Source: Nocardiopsis quinghaiensis (GTDB lineage Bacteria > Actinomycetota > Actinomycetes > Streptosporangiales > Streptosporangiaceae). From it: 64,000 nt of DNA. The stretch spans positions 248,001 to 312,000 of the forward strand of contig NZ_VWVU01000002.1 of NCBI RefSeq assembly GCF_008638365.1, written 5' to 3'. The notes under the pieces are model-generated. The model was not told the origin of the DNA. It was given only the letters and a program-made list of their open reading frames with translations, and did no database searches. Position 1 is the stretch's first letter. Each line of letters opens with the position of its first letter. Positions 37,371 through 47,498 of the stretch are shown here, piece by piece. Made by a program: the position numbers and the translations under genes.

Positions 37371-38357
37371 ATGCGGATAGTCGTACCGGCTGGCGGTATC
37401 GGCGGTGCGCGGTTCCTCCGAGGTCTCAGGACCGTGCTCGGAACCGACGCGACGGCCGAAGAACAGACCACAGACAGCAGCATCACCGTCATCGGCAACA
37501 CCGGTGACGACATCACCCTGTTCGGGCTGCGCATCTGTCCGGATCTGGACACGGTGATGTACACCCTGGGCGGGGGGATCAACGAGGAACAGGGCTGGGG
37601 CAGGACCGACGAGACCTTCACCGTCAAGGAGGAGCTCGCCGCCTACGGGATGAAACCCACCTGGTTCGGCCTGGGGGACCGCGACACCGCCACCCACATC
37701 GTACGGGCGCAGATGCTCGCGGCCGGGTACCCGCTGTCCACGATCACCGAGGCGCTGTGCGACCGCTGGCGTCCGGGAGTCCGGCTGCTGCCGATGACCG
37801 ACGACCAGGTCGAGACGCACGTGGTCGTCAACGACGACCAGGGACGCCGGGCCATCCACTTCCAGGAGTGGTGGATCAGGCACCGCGCCGCGCTGCCCGC
37901 CGAACAGATCGTCAGCGTCGGCGCCGAGGAGGCGAAGCCGGCCCCCGGCGTGCTGGCCGCGATCGCCGAGGCCGACGCCGTGGTCCTGCCCCCGTCCAAC
38001 CCGGTGGTCAGCGTGGGGTCCATCCTCAACGTCCCCGGCATCCGGGAGGCCATGTCCGCCAAGACCGTCGTGGGCGTCTCCCCCATCATCGGCGGGGCAC
38101 CCGTGCGCGGCATGGCCGACGCCTGCCTGAGCGCGATCGGTGTGGAGACCGGCGCGGGCGCGGTCGCCGCGCACCTGGGACCGGACCTGCTGGACGGCTG
38201 GCTGGTGGACGATGCCGACGCGGGCACCGACGTGGAGGGGATCGAGGTGCGCTCGCGCCCGCTGTACATGAGCGGCCCCGCCGCCACCGAGGCGATCGCA
38301 CGGGCCGCCGTGGAACTGGCCGCGGAACTGGCCGGGAAGAGGGGGGACCGCGGGTGA
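37371..38357 (+). CDS. fbiA: 2-phospho-L-lactate transferase-type F420 enzyme FbiA/CofD
   Basis: FbiA joins the phosphoenolpyruvyl (or phospholactyl) group from a guanylylated precursor to Fo, giving dehydro-F420-0 or F420-0. The 328-residue protein starts with the glycine-rich [19 protein letters not shown], then shows [27 protein letters not shown] and [20 protein letters not shown], typical of CofD. ATG 37371 begins the family N-terminus. A CAGACT seven bases upstream may be a weak leaderless -10. It overlaps fbiB (GTGA), so the two F420 steps are coupled. Confidence 0.95.
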   Translation: MRIVVPAGGIGGARFLRGLRTVLGTDATAEEQTTDSSITVIGNTGDDITLFGLRICPDLDTVMYTLGGGINEEQGWGRTDETFTVKEELAAYGMKPTWFGLGDRDTATHIVRAQMLAAGYPLSTITEALCDRWRPGVRLLPMTDDQVETHVVVNDDQGRRAIHFQEWWIRHRAALPAEQIVSVGAEEAKPAPGVLAAIAEADAVVLPPSNPVVSVGSILNVPGIREAMSAKTVVGVSPIIGGAPVRGMADACLSAIGVETGAGAVAAHLGPDLLDGWLVDDADAGTDVEGIEVRSRPLYMSGPAATEAIARAAVELAAELAGKRGDRG

Positions 38358-39649
38358 GCGCCGAACTGCGTGTACGCGGGCTCGGCGGCATCCCCGAGGT
38401 GCGTCGGGGCGACGACCTGACCGTCCTGGTCGCCGACGCCGCGGAGGCCTCCGGGACTCCGCTGGCCGACGGAGACGTGCTCGTCGTCACCTCCAAGATC
38501 GTCAGCAAGGCCGAGGGCCGCTCCCGCCGCATGGACCGGGAGGAGGCGGTCGACGCCGAGACCGTGCGGGTGGTCGCCCGCGCGGGGAGGACGAAGATCG
38601 TCCAGACCCGTCGGGGACTGGTCATGGCCGCCGCCGGCGTGGACGCCTCCAACGTCGAGCCCGGCACGGTACTGCTGCTGCCGGAGGACGCCGACGCCTC
38701 CGCCCGCGCACTGCGCGCCGGGCTGCGCGCCCGTCTGGGCGTGAACGTGGGGGTGGTCGTCTCCGACACCTTCGGGCGCCCGTGGCGGGTGGGGCAGACG
38801 GACGTGGCCATCGGTGCGGCCGGGCTGCCCGCCGTGCAGGACCTGCGGGGCACGACCGACGCCCACGGGAACCTGATGGAGGCCACCGTCAACGCGGTGG
38901 CCGACGAGATCGCCGGTGCCGGCGAGCTGGTCAAGGGCAAGACGAGCGGTGTCCCGGTCGCGGTGGTCAGCGGTCTGGACGCGCTGGTCACCGAGGAGGA
39001 CGGGCCGGGTGCCGCGGCGCTGGTCCGCTCGGCCGACGCCGACCTGTTCCGGTACGGGTCCCGGGACGTGGTCCCGGCCCGGCGGACGGTGCGGTCGTTC
39101 ACCGACGATCCGGTGGACGGGGCGCTCGTGCGCCGTGCGGTGGCCTCGGCGGTGACGGCTCCCGCGCCGCACCACACCACCCCGTGGCGGTTCGTGCTGG
39201 TGGAGTCGGCACGGACGAGGAGGCGGTTGCTGGACGCGATGCTCCGGGCGTGGGTGGCGGACCTGCGCGGCGACGGGTTCACCGAGGAGCAGATCACCCG
39301 GCGCACCAGGCGCGGTGACGTGCTGCGCGGGGCGCCGTACCTGGTGGTGCCGTTCCTGGTGGCCGACGGCGCGCACCCGTATCCGGACGAGCGCCGGGCC
39401 GACGCGGAGCGGTCGATGTTCCTGGTGGCGATGGGCGCGGGGGTGCAGAGCCTGCTGGTGGGTCTGGCCATGGAGGGCCTGGGGTCGGCCTGGATCTCCT
39501 CGACCATGTTCTGCGCGGACGTGGTGCGCGAGGTGCTGGACGTGCCCGCGGAGTGGCAGCCGATGGGCGCGGTGGCCGTGGGACACGCGGCCGAGGCGCC
39601 CGGAGAGCGGCCTCCGCGCGATCCGGAGGACTTCGTCACCGTGCGCTAG
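38354..39649 (+). CDS. fbiB: bifunctional F420 gamma-glutamyl ligase / dehydro-F420 reductase FbiB
   Basis: FbiB adds gamma-linked glutamates to F420-0 with GTP (CofE domain, about 1-240) and, through its FMN-binding nitroreductase-type C-terminal domain (about 250-431), reduces dehydro-F420-0. The N-terminal part shows [20 protein letters not shown] and [23 protein letters not shown]; the C-terminal part begins [21 protein letters not shown] and contains [15 protein letters not shown]. The length matches the fused actinobacterial form. The GTG start overlaps the fbiA stop by four bases. Confidence 0.95.
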   Translation: MSAELRVRGLGGIPEVRRGDDLTVLVADAAEASGTPLADGDVLVVTSKIVSKAEGRSRRMDREEAVDAETVRVVARAGRTKIVQTRRGLVMAAAGVDASNVEPGTVLLLPEDADASARALRAGLRARLGVNVGVVVSDTFGRPWRVGQTDVAIGAAGLPAVQDLRGTTDAHGNLMEATVNAVADEIAGAGELVKGKTSGVPVAVVSGLDALVTEEDGPGAAALVRSADADLFRYGSRDVVPARRTVRSFTDDPVDGALVRRAVASAVTAPAPHHTTPWRFVLVESARTRRRLLDAMLRAWVADLRGDGFTEEQITRRTRRGDVLRGAPYLVVPFLVADGAHPYPDERRADAERSMFLVAMGAGVQSLLVGLAMEGLGSAWISSTMFCADVVREVLDVPAEWQPMGAVAVGHAAEAPGERPPRDPEDFVTVR

Positions 39650-39671
39650 GAACCCCTCCCGCCCCTCCCCG

Positions 39672-39715
39672 CGCGGCGGCCTTTCCGGAGCGGATGTCCC
39701 GGGGAGGCCGCCGCG
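39672..39715 (+). terminator. terminator after fbiB
   Basis: CGCGGCGGCCT (39672-39682) pairs with AGGCCGCCGCG (39705-39715), an 11-bp perfect stem with a 22-base loop, 22 bases after the fbiB stop. Confidence 0.55.
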
Positions 39716-39892
39716 TCCTCCGCAGGAGGGTTCTTTCACGGGAGGACTCGTGCGCGGAAGCACCGGGGTCTTCGCGCGGCACAGGTCACGGGGCGCGGTG
39801 GCGGCCCGAAGTCGGGTGCTGGTGGGACTTCTGGGGCTCGTGAACGGTACTGAGTCCCAAAGAAAAACTACAAACTTTATTTACGATTTGCG

Positions 39893-39921
39893 TTGACGCG
39901 GCCGCAGGGTAATTCTAAGGT
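39893..39921 (+). promoter_or_regulatory. chitinase core promoter
   Basis: TTGACG (39893-39898) and TAAGGT (39916-39921) are 17 bases apart, close to the principal-sigma consensus. It gives a leader of about 60 bases before ATG 39990. A/T-rich bases lie on both sides. I see no clear DasR-type palindrome. Confidence 0.65.
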
Positions 39922-39989
39922 TTCTTAACAATTACATGGCTCCCAGAGCCCCCTTCGTCTCCCCCGCTCGACGAAAGGAGCACCCCCTG

Positions 39990-41261
39990 ATGCTCAAGCA
40001 CCGTCGCAGGACCACTCCCCGAGGTGCGAAAGCCGCGCTGACCGGCGCGTTCGCCCTCCTGACCGCCGGGCTGCTCGCCGGTTTCACCCAGCTCTCCCCC
40101 GCCCCCGCCGAGGTGGAGACCGTGTCCGACAGCGAGTCCCTCCAGGCACAGCAGACCGGCCAGTGGCTCACCGGGTACTGGCACAACTTCGACAACGGCT
40201 CCACCGTGATGCCGCTGTCCGAGATCCCCGGCGAGTACAACCTGGTGGCCGTCGCCTTCGCCGAGAACCACCCGACCCTCGACGGCGGGATCACGTTCGA
40301 CCTCGCCAGCGAGGAGCTGGGCGGCTACACCGACCAGCGGTTCCGCGACGACATCGCCGCCATCCAGGCCGAGGGCCGCAAGGTGATCATCTCCGTGGGC
40401 GGCGAGCTCGGGCACGTGGACGTCGCCAACGCGACCCAGGCGCGCAACTTCGCCGACACCACCCACGCGCTGATGCGGGAGTACGGCTTCGACGGGGTCG
40501 ACATCGACCTGGAGCACGGCATCAACGCCCAGTACATGTCCGACGCCCTGCACGACCTGACCGGCCGGACCGGCTCGGGCACGATCATCACGATGGCGCC
40601 GCAGACCATCGACTTCCAGAGCGCCAACCGGGAGTACTACAAGCTGGCGTCGAACATCTCCGACATCCTCACCATCGTGAACATGCAGTACTACAACTCC
40701 GGCTCGATGCTGGGATGCGACGACCAGGTGTACTCCCAGGGCACCCCCGACTTCGTCGCGGCACTGGCCTGCATCCAGCTTGAGATGGGGCTGAGCCCGG
40801 ACCAGGTGGGCCTCGGCCTGCCCGCCGTGCAGTCGGCCGCCGGAGGCGGCTACATGGCGCCCGGCCAGGTCGTCCGGGCCCTGGACTGCCTGGAGGCGGG
40901 GACCAACTGCGGGTCCTTCTCGCCGGACACCCCGTACGGTCCCATCGGCGGCGTGATGACCTGGTCCATCAACTGGGACGCCACCAACGGCTACGCCTTC
41001 GCCGACACGGTCTCGGCCCGCCTCGCCGGCGGCCCGGGCGACGGCGGCCCCACGGACGAGCCGACCGACGAGCCCACCGACGAGCCGACCGACGAGCCCG
41101 GCGACTGCACCTCCCCGGCGTGGTCCTCCGACACCGTCTACACCAGCGACGACGTGGTCTCCCACGGGGGCTCGGAGTACCGCGCCCAGTGGTGGACCCG
41201 GGGCGAGGAGCCCGGGACGACCGGCGAGTGGGGGGTCTGGAGGCTCGTCGGCACCTGCTGA
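39990..41261 (+). CDS. secreted GH18 chitinase with C-terminal chitin-binding module
   Basis: The enzyme hydrolyses beta-1,4 links of chitin outside the cell. The 423-residue protein has a Sec signal peptide (about 1-40), a GH18 barrel (about 55-345) with the catalytic DGVDIDLE (168-175, acid/base Glu175), ISVGGELGH and the final-strand MTWSINWD, an acidic linker of PTDEP repeats (354-370) and a CBM5/12-type module (372-423) with tryptophans in WSSDTVYTSDDVVSHGGSEYRAQWWT. ATG 39990 has AAAGGAG upstream. It stands alone between fbiB and fbiC with its own promoter and terminators. Confidence 0.95.
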   Translation: MLKHRRRTTPRGAKAALTGAFALLTAGLLAGFTQLSPAPAEVETVSDSESLQAQQTGQWLTGYWHNFDNGSTVMPLSEIPGEYNLVAVAFAENHPTLDGGITFDLASEELGGYTDQRFRDDIAAIQAEGRKVIISVGGELGHVDVANATQARNFADTTHALMREYGFDGVDIDLEHGINAQYMSDALHDLTGRTGSGTIITMAPQTIDFQSANREYYKLASNISDILTIVNMQYYNSGSMLGCDDQVYSQGTPDFVAALACIQLEMGLSPDQVGLGLPAVQSAAGGGYMAPGQVVRALDCLEAGTNCGSFSPDTPYGPIGGVMTWSINWDATNGYAFADTVSARLAGGPGDGGPTDEPTDEPTDEPTDEPGDCTSPAWSSDTVYTSDDVVSHGGSEYRAQWWTRGEEPGTTGEWGVWRLVGTC

Positions 41262-41315
41262 CCCGAGGCCGCGTGGAGGGATCCCCCGTCCCTCTCCCGC
41301 TACACGCGGCTCCCC

Positions 41316-41353
41316 GGCGGCCCGTCACGCACTCCCCTCGGTGACGGGCCGCC
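41316..41353. terminator. first terminator between chitinase and fbiC
   Basis: A perfect 13-bp stem (41316-41328 with 41341-41353) and 12-base loop, 55 bases after the chitinase stop. Confidence 0.7.
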
Positions 41354-41357
41354 GCCC

Positions 41358-41402
41358 GAGAAGAGGGGCGAAGCGCCTCCCCGGCGCTTCGCCCCTCTTC
41401 TC
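41358..41402. terminator. second, 20-bp terminator between chitinase and fbiC
   Basis: A perfect 20-bp stem (41358-41377 with 41383-41402) with a five-base loop, followed by TTCTCC on the plus strand. It can end transcription from both converging genes. Confidence 0.85.
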
Positions 41403-41440
41403 TTCTCCGTCCCGGAGATCCGTGTCCCGCGGGACACTCC

Positions 41441-44068
41441 TCAGACCACGGGCAGGGTGGGCCGCAGGACGCTGGGCGCCACTCCGTCACTGGCCTCGGC
41501 GACGCGCCGGCGCTCCTCGGACACCGGTCCGTAGGCGGTGGTGCGCTGGCGGACGGGACGGCCCGTCGGCCCTACCAGGGCGCGGATGTCGCTGATGGTC
41601 TTGAACGATCCCTGCCCCGAACCGGCCATCCGGCTGATGGTCTCCTCCATCAGGGTGCCGCCCACGTCGTTCACCCCGCCCGCGAGCAGCTGGCGGCAGG
41701 TGTCCTCGGCGAGCTTGACCCACGAGCACTGGATGTTGTCGATGTGCCCGTGCAGCAGCAGGCGGGCCAGGGCGTGCACCGCCCGGTTCTCCCGCACGGT
41801 CGGTCCGGTGCGGGCCAGCCCGGCCAGGTAGATGGGCGCGTTGGTGTGCACGAACGGCAGCGGCACGAACTCTGTGAACCCGCGGTGGCCGTTGCGCTCC
41901 ACCGACCGCTCCTGCAGGGAGCGCAGCAGCTTGATGTGCGACACCCAGTGCCTCGGCGAGTCCACGTGCCCGTACATCATCGTGGACGTGGTGGGGATGC
42001 CCAGGTCGTGGGCGGAGGTGACCACGTCGATCCACTCGCTGGTGGGCAGCTTGCCCTTGGTGAGGATCCAGCGGACCTCGTCGTCGAGGATCTCCGCCGC
42101 GGTGCCGGGGATGGACCCGAGCCCGGCGTCGCGGGCACGGGTCAGCCACTCGCGGACCGGCAGGTTCGTGCGCGACGCCCCGTTGACCACCTCCATCGGG
42201 CTGAACGCGTGGACGTGCATGTCCGGAACGCGGTCGCGTACGGCGGAGGCGATGTCGAAGTAGGCGGTGCCGGGCAGGTCCGGGTGGATACCGCCCTGCA
42301 TGCACACCTCGGTCGCCCCGGCCTTCCACGCCTCCTCGGCGCGGTCGGCCACCTGTTCCAGGGAGAGCGTGTAGGCGTCGGCGTCGGTGCGTCGCTGGGC
42401 GAACGCGCAGAACCGGCACCCGGTGTAGCAGACGTTGGTGAAGTTGATGTTCCTGGTCACCACGTAGGTGACGTCGTCGCCCACCGTGTCCCGGCGCACC
42501 CGGTCGGCCAGGGAGGTCAGCGCCTCCAGCTCGGACCCGTCGGCGTGCAGCAGCGCGAGCGCCTCGTCGTCGGACAGGCCCGCGGGGTCGGACTCGGCGC
42601 TGCGCAGCGCGGCGGCGATGTCGGGGTCGAACCTGCGCGGCACGGCCCCCTCCCGGTCCACACCCGGGCGCAGCTCCTCCCAGTCACCGTAGACGGCGTC
42701 GAAGTCCCCGCGCCGGTCGTCGGTGCGGCCCTCGGTGTCGATCTCCGTGTGCAGTTCCGTGCGGCCGGAGGAGACCAGCACCGCCTCGGGTTCCTGCCAG
42801 GGCCGGCCCACCACGGGCGCGTCCTCGCGGGCCATGCCGGTCTCGGGGTCGGCGAGCGCGGCCACGTGTCCGGACACGCGCGGGTCCAGCCACGGCTCCC
42901 CGGCCCTGACGTACTCGGGGTAGACGGTGAGCCGCTCGCGCAGCGTGAAGCCGTGGGAGGCGGTGCGCTCGGCCAGGTCGTCGATCTGCGGCCAGGGCCG
43001 CTCGGGGTTGACGTGGTCGGGGGTCAGCGGGGAGACACCGCCCCAGTCGTCGATGCCCGCGCGGATCATCAGTCCGTACTCGTCCACGCCGCCGTGCTCG
43101 GCGCCGATCAGGTTGGGCGGCGCCTGCACGTGCGCCTTGGGCCCCATGACCAGGCGGGTGACGGCGATGGCGGCGGCCATCTCCTCGCGCTCGGTGTCGG
43201 GCCGGTGCATCATCGCGGTCTCGGGCTTGGCCCGGAAGTTCTGCACGATGACCTCCTGGATGCCGCCGTAGCGGCGGGCGGCCCCGCGCATCGCGAAGAT
43301 GGACTCGGCGCGCTCCGCGGTGTTCTCGCCGATGCCGAGGAGGATGCCGGTGGTGAAGGGGACGTTGGAGCGCCCGGCGTCCTCCAGCACGCGCAGCCGC
43401 ACCGCCGGGTCCTTGTCGGGGCTGCCGTAGTGGGCCTGCCCCTTCTCGGTGAACAGCCGGGTGGAGGTGGTCTCCAGCATCATCCCCATGGACGGGGAGA
43501 CGGGTTTGAGCCGCTGGAAGTCGGTCCAGGTCAGCACACCCGGGTTGAGGTGCGGGAGGAGGCCCGTCTCCTCCAGCACCATGATGGCCATGGCCCGGAC
43601 GTAGGACAGGGTGTCGTCGTAACCGTGGGCGTTGAGCCACTCGCCGGCCTGCTTCCAGCGGTCCTCCGGCCGGTCGCCGAGGGTGAACAGGGCTTCCTTG
43701 CAGCCCATGGCGGCACCCTGGCGGGCGATCTCCAGAACCTCGTCGGGCGACAGGAACGGCGCTTCGAGCCGGCCGGGCACCGTGGCGAACGTGCAGTAGT
43801 GGCAGCGGTCGCGGCACAGGCGGGTCAGGGGGACGAACACCTTGCGGCTGTAGGTGATGACACCGGGGCGGCCCGCGGCCTCCAGTCCGGCGTCGCGCAC
43901 CCTTCCGGCATGTTCGAGGAGGGCCTCCAGGTCCTCGCCCCTGGCGTGCAGGAGCACCTCGGTCTCGGTGACGTCGAGGGTCTTGCCGTCCCGGGCACGG
44001 GCCAACGCCCTGCGCATGGCGGACGGGGTCGGGGAGAAGACGGGGGCCGGGTCGTTCGCACCACTCAT
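41441..44068 (-). CDS. fbiC: 7,8-didemethyl-8-hydroxy-5-deazariboflavin (Fo) synthase FbiC
   Basis: FbiC makes Fo, the deazaflavin core of F420, from tyrosine and a flavin precursor. The 875-residue protein fuses two radical-SAM enzymes: the CofG-like half with CRDRCHYC (Cys85, 89, 92) and the CofH-like half with CYTGCRFC (Cys547, 551, 554). The fused form is typical of actinobacteria. ATG 44068 gives the normal N-terminus and has TAGGGT exactly seven bases upstream, so the transcript is probably leaderless. It completes, with fbiA and fbiB, three of the four F420 steps; fbiD is not in the window. Confidence 0.96.
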   Translation of the reverse strand: MSGANDPAPVFSPTPSAMRRALARARDGKTLDVTETEVLLHARGEDLEALLEHAGRVRDAGLEAAGRPGVITYSRKVFVPLTRLCRDRCHYCTFATVPGRLEAPFLSPDEVLEIARQGAAMGCKEALFTLGDRPEDRWKQAGEWLNAHGYDDTLSYVRAMAIMVLEETGLLPHLNPGVLTWTDFQRLKPVSPSMGMMLETTSTRLFTEKGQAHYGSPDKDPAVRLRVLEDAGRSNVPFTTGILLGIGENTAERAESIFAMRGAARRYGGIQEVIVQNFRAKPETAMMHRPDTEREEMAAAIAVTRLVMGPKAHVQAPPNLIGAEHGGVDEYGLMIRAGIDDWGGVSPLTPDHVNPERPWPQIDDLAERTASHGFTLRERLTVYPEYVRAGEPWLDPRVSGHVAALADPETGMAREDAPVVGRPWQEPEAVLVSSGRTELHTEIDTEGRTDDRRGDFDAVYGDWEELRPGVDREGAVPRRFDPDIAAALRSAESDPAGLSDDEALALLHADGSELEALTSLADRVRRDTVGDDVTYVVTRNINFTNVCYTGCRFCAFAQRRTDADAYTLSLEQVADRAEEAWKAGATEVCMQGGIHPDLPGTAYFDIASAVRDRVPDMHVHAFSPMEVVNGASRTNLPVREWLTRARDAGLGSIPGTAAEILDDEVRWILTKGKLPTSEWIDVVTSAHDLGIPTTSTMMYGHVDSPRHWVSHIKLLRSLQERSVERNGHRGFTEFVPLPFVHTNAPIYLAGLARTGPTVRENRAVHALARLLLHGHIDNIQCSWVKLAEDTCRQLLAGGVNDVGGTLMEETISRMAGSGQGSFKTISDIRALVGPTGRPVRQRTTAYGPVSEERRRVAEASDGVAPSVLRPTLPVV

Positions 44069-44075
44069 AGAGCGC

Positions 44076-44081
44076 ACCCTA
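44076..44081 (-). promoter_or_regulatory. leaderless -10 box of fbiC
   Basis: TAGGGT on the minus strand ends seven bases before ATG 44068, with no ribosome site. Confidence 0.55.
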
Positions 44082-44218
44082 CGCCCCGCCCTTTTCGTAC
44101 TTGTGGACGCACCACCGGTCGGCGCGGAAACGGCGGAGGCGCCGGGGATACGGGCTCCGCACGGGAACGGGGAGGTGGAGCTCGCGGCGTAGGGTCGGCA
44201 CGTACGGAGGGAGACAAC

Positions 44219-45193
44219 GTGCTGAGTCGGCTGCGCGGTGACCGGTGGGTGCGGTTGGCGCTGTTCCTGGTGGTGTGCGTGTGCGCGGGGCTGGCCCTGC
44301 GGGCGAACTGGGAGCGGGCCGGTGAGGCCGTGGCGTCGCTGCCCCTGTGGGTGCTGCCCGCGGCGGTGCTCGCGGGCATGACGGGGCTGGCCGCCCAGAT
44401 GCTCGCCTGGCGCGCGCTGCTGGCCGGGATGGGCTCGCCGCTGCCGTACCGGGTGGCGGCCCGCGTCATGTTCGTGGGCCAGCTCGGCAAGTACCTGCCG
44501 GGATCGGTGTGGGCGTTCGTCGCCCAGGTGGAGCTGGCCCGCGACTGGAGGGTGCCCAGGTCCCGGGGTGCGGCGGCGACCCTGCTCGCGGTGGCGGTGA
44601 CGGTCGCGGTGAGCCTGGCGGTCGCCGCGGCGGCCCTGCCCCTGTCGTCGGCGGATGCGGCCCGCCGCTGGTGGTGGGCCCTGGCGCTGGCGCCACTGCT
44701 GCTCGCCGCGCTGCACCCGCGCGTGGTGGGCTGGGGCATCCGGCTGGCGGCACGCCCGTTCGCCCGGTTCCGCGAGGTCGCCGAGGCCGGGCCCCTCGAC
44801 GTGCGGGGCCGGGCCGTGGCCGCCGCCGTGGGGTGGACCCTGGTGGCGTGGGTGCCCCTGGGGCTGCACGTGTGGGTGCTGACCTGGGCGGTGGGCGGAG
44901 ACGCGCTGCGGTCGGTCGGCCCGGCGGTGGGCGCGTACGCGCTGGCGTGGACGCTGGGTCTGCTGGTGGTGTTCGCCCCGGCGGGCCTGGGGGTGCGCGA
45001 GGCGGTGCTGGTCGTGGCGCTGTCGCCGGTGGTGGACGCCGGCGCGGCGCTGGTGGTGGCGGTGCTGTCGCGACTGGTGATGACGGTCGCGGACGTGGGC
45101 TGGGCGGGGCTGGCGGTACTGCTGGCAGGACGCGCCTCCCCGCCCTCGGAAACCGTGTCCGCCGCCGCACCCGGGACGCCGGACCGGCCGTGA
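44219..45193 (+). CDS. lysylphosphatidylglycerol-synthase-type membrane protein (UPF0104)
   Basis: The 324-residue protein has about eight membrane helices and the motifs of the LPG synthase/flippase transmembrane domain: [24 protein letters not shown] near the first third and [16 protein letters not shown] in the last third. The soluble aminoacyltransferase domain of MprF is absent, so it is likely a lipid flippase-like or glycolipid-handling protein. GTG 44219 has GGAGGGAG six bases upstream, and TAGGGT (44190-44195) is a likely -10. It is divergent from fbiC and converges on a glycan operon. Confidence 0.87.
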   Translation: MLSRLRGDRWVRLALFLVVCVCAGLALRANWERAGEAVASLPLWVLPAAVLAGMTGLAAQMLAWRALLAGMGSPLPYRVAARVMFVGQLGKYLPGSVWAFVAQVELARDWRVPRSRGAAATLLAVAVTVAVSLAVAAAALPLSSADAARRWWWALALAPLLLAALHPRVVGWGIRLAARPFARFREVAEAGPLDVRGRAVAAAVGWTLVAWVPLGLHVWVLTWAVGGDALRSVGPAVGAYALAWTLGLLVVFAPAGLGVREAVLVVALSPVVDAGAALVVAVLSRLVMTVADVGWAGLAVLLAGRASPPSETVSAAAPGTPDRP

Positions 45194-45400
45194 ACCCTCG
45201 CGCGGGACCGACCCGGGTGCGGTGACTGAAAAGGTTCACCGGGCGGTGTCCTCCGGCGCGGGACCTCCTGCTTCACATCCGCGACGTCTGCGGCCGGCCC
45301 GCCGGCAGGGGGTGGGACCACCCCGGCCCGGACCCGAACCGACCGGGTCCCCCGTTCCCCCGCGGACCGGCCGCCCCGCGGCCTCCCCCGCAGGGCGGCC

Positions 45401-46516
45401 TCAGGCCCCGAGCAGCCGCCCCGTGTACGCCCGCCAGTACGGTTCGGCGTCCACCGGGCGGACCCCGGCGCGCAGCCGCTCGGGCTCGCCGGGCGTATAG
45501 AAGCCCTTCAGCGCGCGGGCCAGGCCGGCGGCGTCGCCCGGCTCGCACAGCACCCCGTCGACGCCCTCGCGCACGTGGTCGGCGAGGGTCCCGGCCCGGG
45601 TGGCCACCACCGGCAGACCGTGCTCGTGCGCCAGCCACACGTTCTGGGTGGCGGTGGCGGTCCGGTACGGCAGTACCACGGCGTCCGCCGACGCGAACAG
45701 CTCCGGCAGTTCACCGGCGGGCACGTACCCGTCCCGCAGCCGTACCCGGTCGGCGACCCCCAGCTCCCCGGCCAGCGCCTCCAGCTCCCCGGTACCGCCC
45801 CAGAACTCCCCGGCCACGGTGAGTTCCACGTCGTCGGGCGCACCGTCGGCCAGGGCCCTCAGCAGCAGGTCGACCCCCTTGTAGGGGCGGACGATGCCCA
45901 GGAACAGCAGGTGCCGCCGCTCCCCCGGCGGCGGGGTGAGGGCTCCCCCGGTCCCGGGCAGGTGCGGGGGCATCTCGGCGACCGCCACGTCCCGGCGGCC
46001 CGGCCCCCTCAGCCCCTCGGCGAGGAGGGCCTGCTCGGGCGAGTGCGTGACCACCGCGTCCACCCGGCGCAGCAGGGCGCGCACGAGGGACACGTCCACG
46101 GCCCGCCGCTCGTGGGGCAGCACGTTGTGGCACAGCGCCACCACCCGCGTCCCCGCTCCCCGCCGGGAGCGCGCCCCCGCGAGGATTCCGAGGTAGGCGG
46201 GCACCTGGACCGGCGAGAAGAGGGTGAGCACCACCAGGTCGGCCTCACGGGCCAGGCGCCGCCCGGTGCGCCACCACCCGTCCGGCCGGTACCAGGCCAG
46301 TCCGTGGCGGGTGCCGGGGTAGGGCTCCCCCTCGGGGGCGTCGATGGTCTGCCGACCCGGGTAGAGGGCGGCCGGGTACTGGGCCCGCCAGGACTCCACG
46401 GTCGTCGGGTGGCCGAGCGACCGCAGCCGGTGCGCCAGTTCGGTGGTGTGCCGGGCGCCACCGCCCTTGTACGGGTGGGCGGGCCCCACCAGGGCGACCC
46501 GGGGCAGAGCGCTCAC
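45401..46516 (-). CDS. GT4-family glycosyltransferase
   Basis: The 371-residue protein has the GT-B layout: an N-terminal acceptor domain (VALVGPAHPYKGGGARHTTELAHRL) and a C-terminal donor domain with FLGIVRPYKGVDLLLRAL, ADAVVLPYRTATATQNVWLA and HEHGLPVVATRAGTLADHVREG. It likely uses a nucleotide sugar to build an envelope or exported glycan. GTG 46516 overlaps the stop of the upstream glycosyltransferase by four bases (GTGA). It is the last gene of a three-gene leftward operon. Confidence 0.9.
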   Translation of the reverse strand: MSALPRVALVGPAHPYKGGGARHTTELAHRLRSLGHPTTVESWRAQYPAALYPGRQTIDAPEGEPYPGTRHGLAWYRPDGWWRTGRRLAREADLVVLTLFSPVQVPAYLGILAGARSRRGAGTRVVALCHNVLPHERRAVDVSLVRALLRRVDAVVTHSPEQALLAEGLRGPGRRDVAVAEMPPHLPGTGGALTPPPGERRHLLFLGIVRPYKGVDLLLRALADGAPDDVELTVAGEFWGGTGELEALAGELGVADRVRLRDGYVPAGELPELFASADAVVLPYRTATATQNVWLAHEHGLPVVATRAGTLADHVREGVDGVLCEPGDAAGLARALKGFYTPGEPERLRAGVRPVDAEPYWRAYTGRLLGA

Positions 46517-47448
46517 GTGCTCTCCCGGGAGCGCACGATCAGGTCGGCCAACAGTCCGATCGCCGCGATGATCAGTCCGGTCATGAGGATCATGACGGTG
46601 TTGTTGGGGACGTACAGCGGGTTGCGCACCTGGTCGAAGACGAACTTGGCCGTGCCGAGGCCGAGCAGCGCCAGGGCGGGCGGCATCATCACCTTGAGCG
46701 GGTTGAAGTACATCACCATGCGCAGCACCTGGAGGATGTACCGGTAGGCGTCGCTGACGAAGTGGAACTTGGATCTGCCCGACCTCTTGGCGTACTCGAT
46801 GGGCACGTACCTGACGGGGTGCTGGTTGGACAGGAAGGCCAGGGTGATGGTGGTGACGCAGGAGAAGCCGGGCGGCAGCAGCTTCAGGTAGGGACGGGCG
46901 ATGTCGCGGCGGAACACGCGCAGCCCGGAGTTGAGGTCGGGGATGCGCGTGTTGGTGAGGCGTTCGGCGAACTTGCGGATGACCCACTTGGCGGGCACCC
47001 GCAGCGCCTTGTGGCTGCCCATCTCCTGGATGCGCGCGCCCACGACCTGGTCGGTCCCGGGATCGGCCTGGAGCATGGCGACCAGTTCGGGGATGCGCTC
47101 GTTGGGGTAGCTCATGTCGGCGTCGGTCCACACGACGAACTCGCCACGCGCCCGCTGGCTGCCGATCCGGCGGACGGTGCCCGAACCGCCGTTGTGCCCG
47201 AAGGCGATGACGCGCATGTGCGGGTAGAGGCCCTCCACGTCCCTCAGCCGGGCCAGGGTGTCGTCCGTGGAGGCGTCGTCCACGGCGAGCAGCTCGTAGC
47301 CGTACCCGGACCCGTCCATGGCGGCGCAGATCCGTTTGACCTCGTCGACGACGTGGTTCTCCTCGTTGTAGCAGGGCAGCACGATGGTGACGCGGACCGG
47401 CGGGTCCTGGTCGTGCCGCTGGGGGACGTCGTCGCGTGTGTCGCTCAT
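46513..47448 (-). CDS. GT2-family polyprenyl-phosphate glycosyltransferase
   Basis: The 311-residue protein has a GT-A domain like dolichol-phosphate mannose synthase: VTIVLPCYNEENHVVDEV, LLAVDDASTDDTLARL, WTDADMSYPNERIPELV and DLNSGLRVFRRDIARPYLKLLPPGFS. Two membrane helices close the protein (about 244-300). It probably loads a sugar onto a polyprenyl-phosphate carrier for the membrane GT-C-type protein encoded just upstream. The stop overlaps the next gene's GTG. Confidence 0.9.
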   Translation of the reverse strand: MSDTRDDVPQRHDQDPPVRVTIVLPCYNEENHVVDEVKRICAAMDGSGYGYELLAVDDASTDDTLARLRDVEGLYPHMRVIAFGHNGGSGTVRRIGSQRARGEFVVWTDADMSYPNERIPELVAMLQADPGTDQVVGARIQEMGSHKALRVPAKWVIRKFAERLTNTRIPDLNSGLRVFRRDIARPYLKLLPPGFSCVTTITLAFLSNQHPVRYVPIEYAKRSGRSKFHFVSDAYRYILQVLRMVMYFNPLKVMMPPALALLGLGTAKFVFDQVRNPLYVPNNTVMILMTGLIIAAIGLLADLIVRSREST

Positions 47449-47498
47449 GGTTCTTCTCAACGGGGGTGTGGTCGGGTGCGGAGGGCGAGGGGGCCGGC

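Larger units (their letters stand above)
39650..39989. other. gap between fbiB and chitinase gene
   Basis: These 340 bases hold a terminator for fbiB (39672-39715) and, after a GC-rich stretch, an A/T-rich block (about 39857-39935) with the chitinase promoter. This is the most A/T-rich part of the window. Confidence 0.6.
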
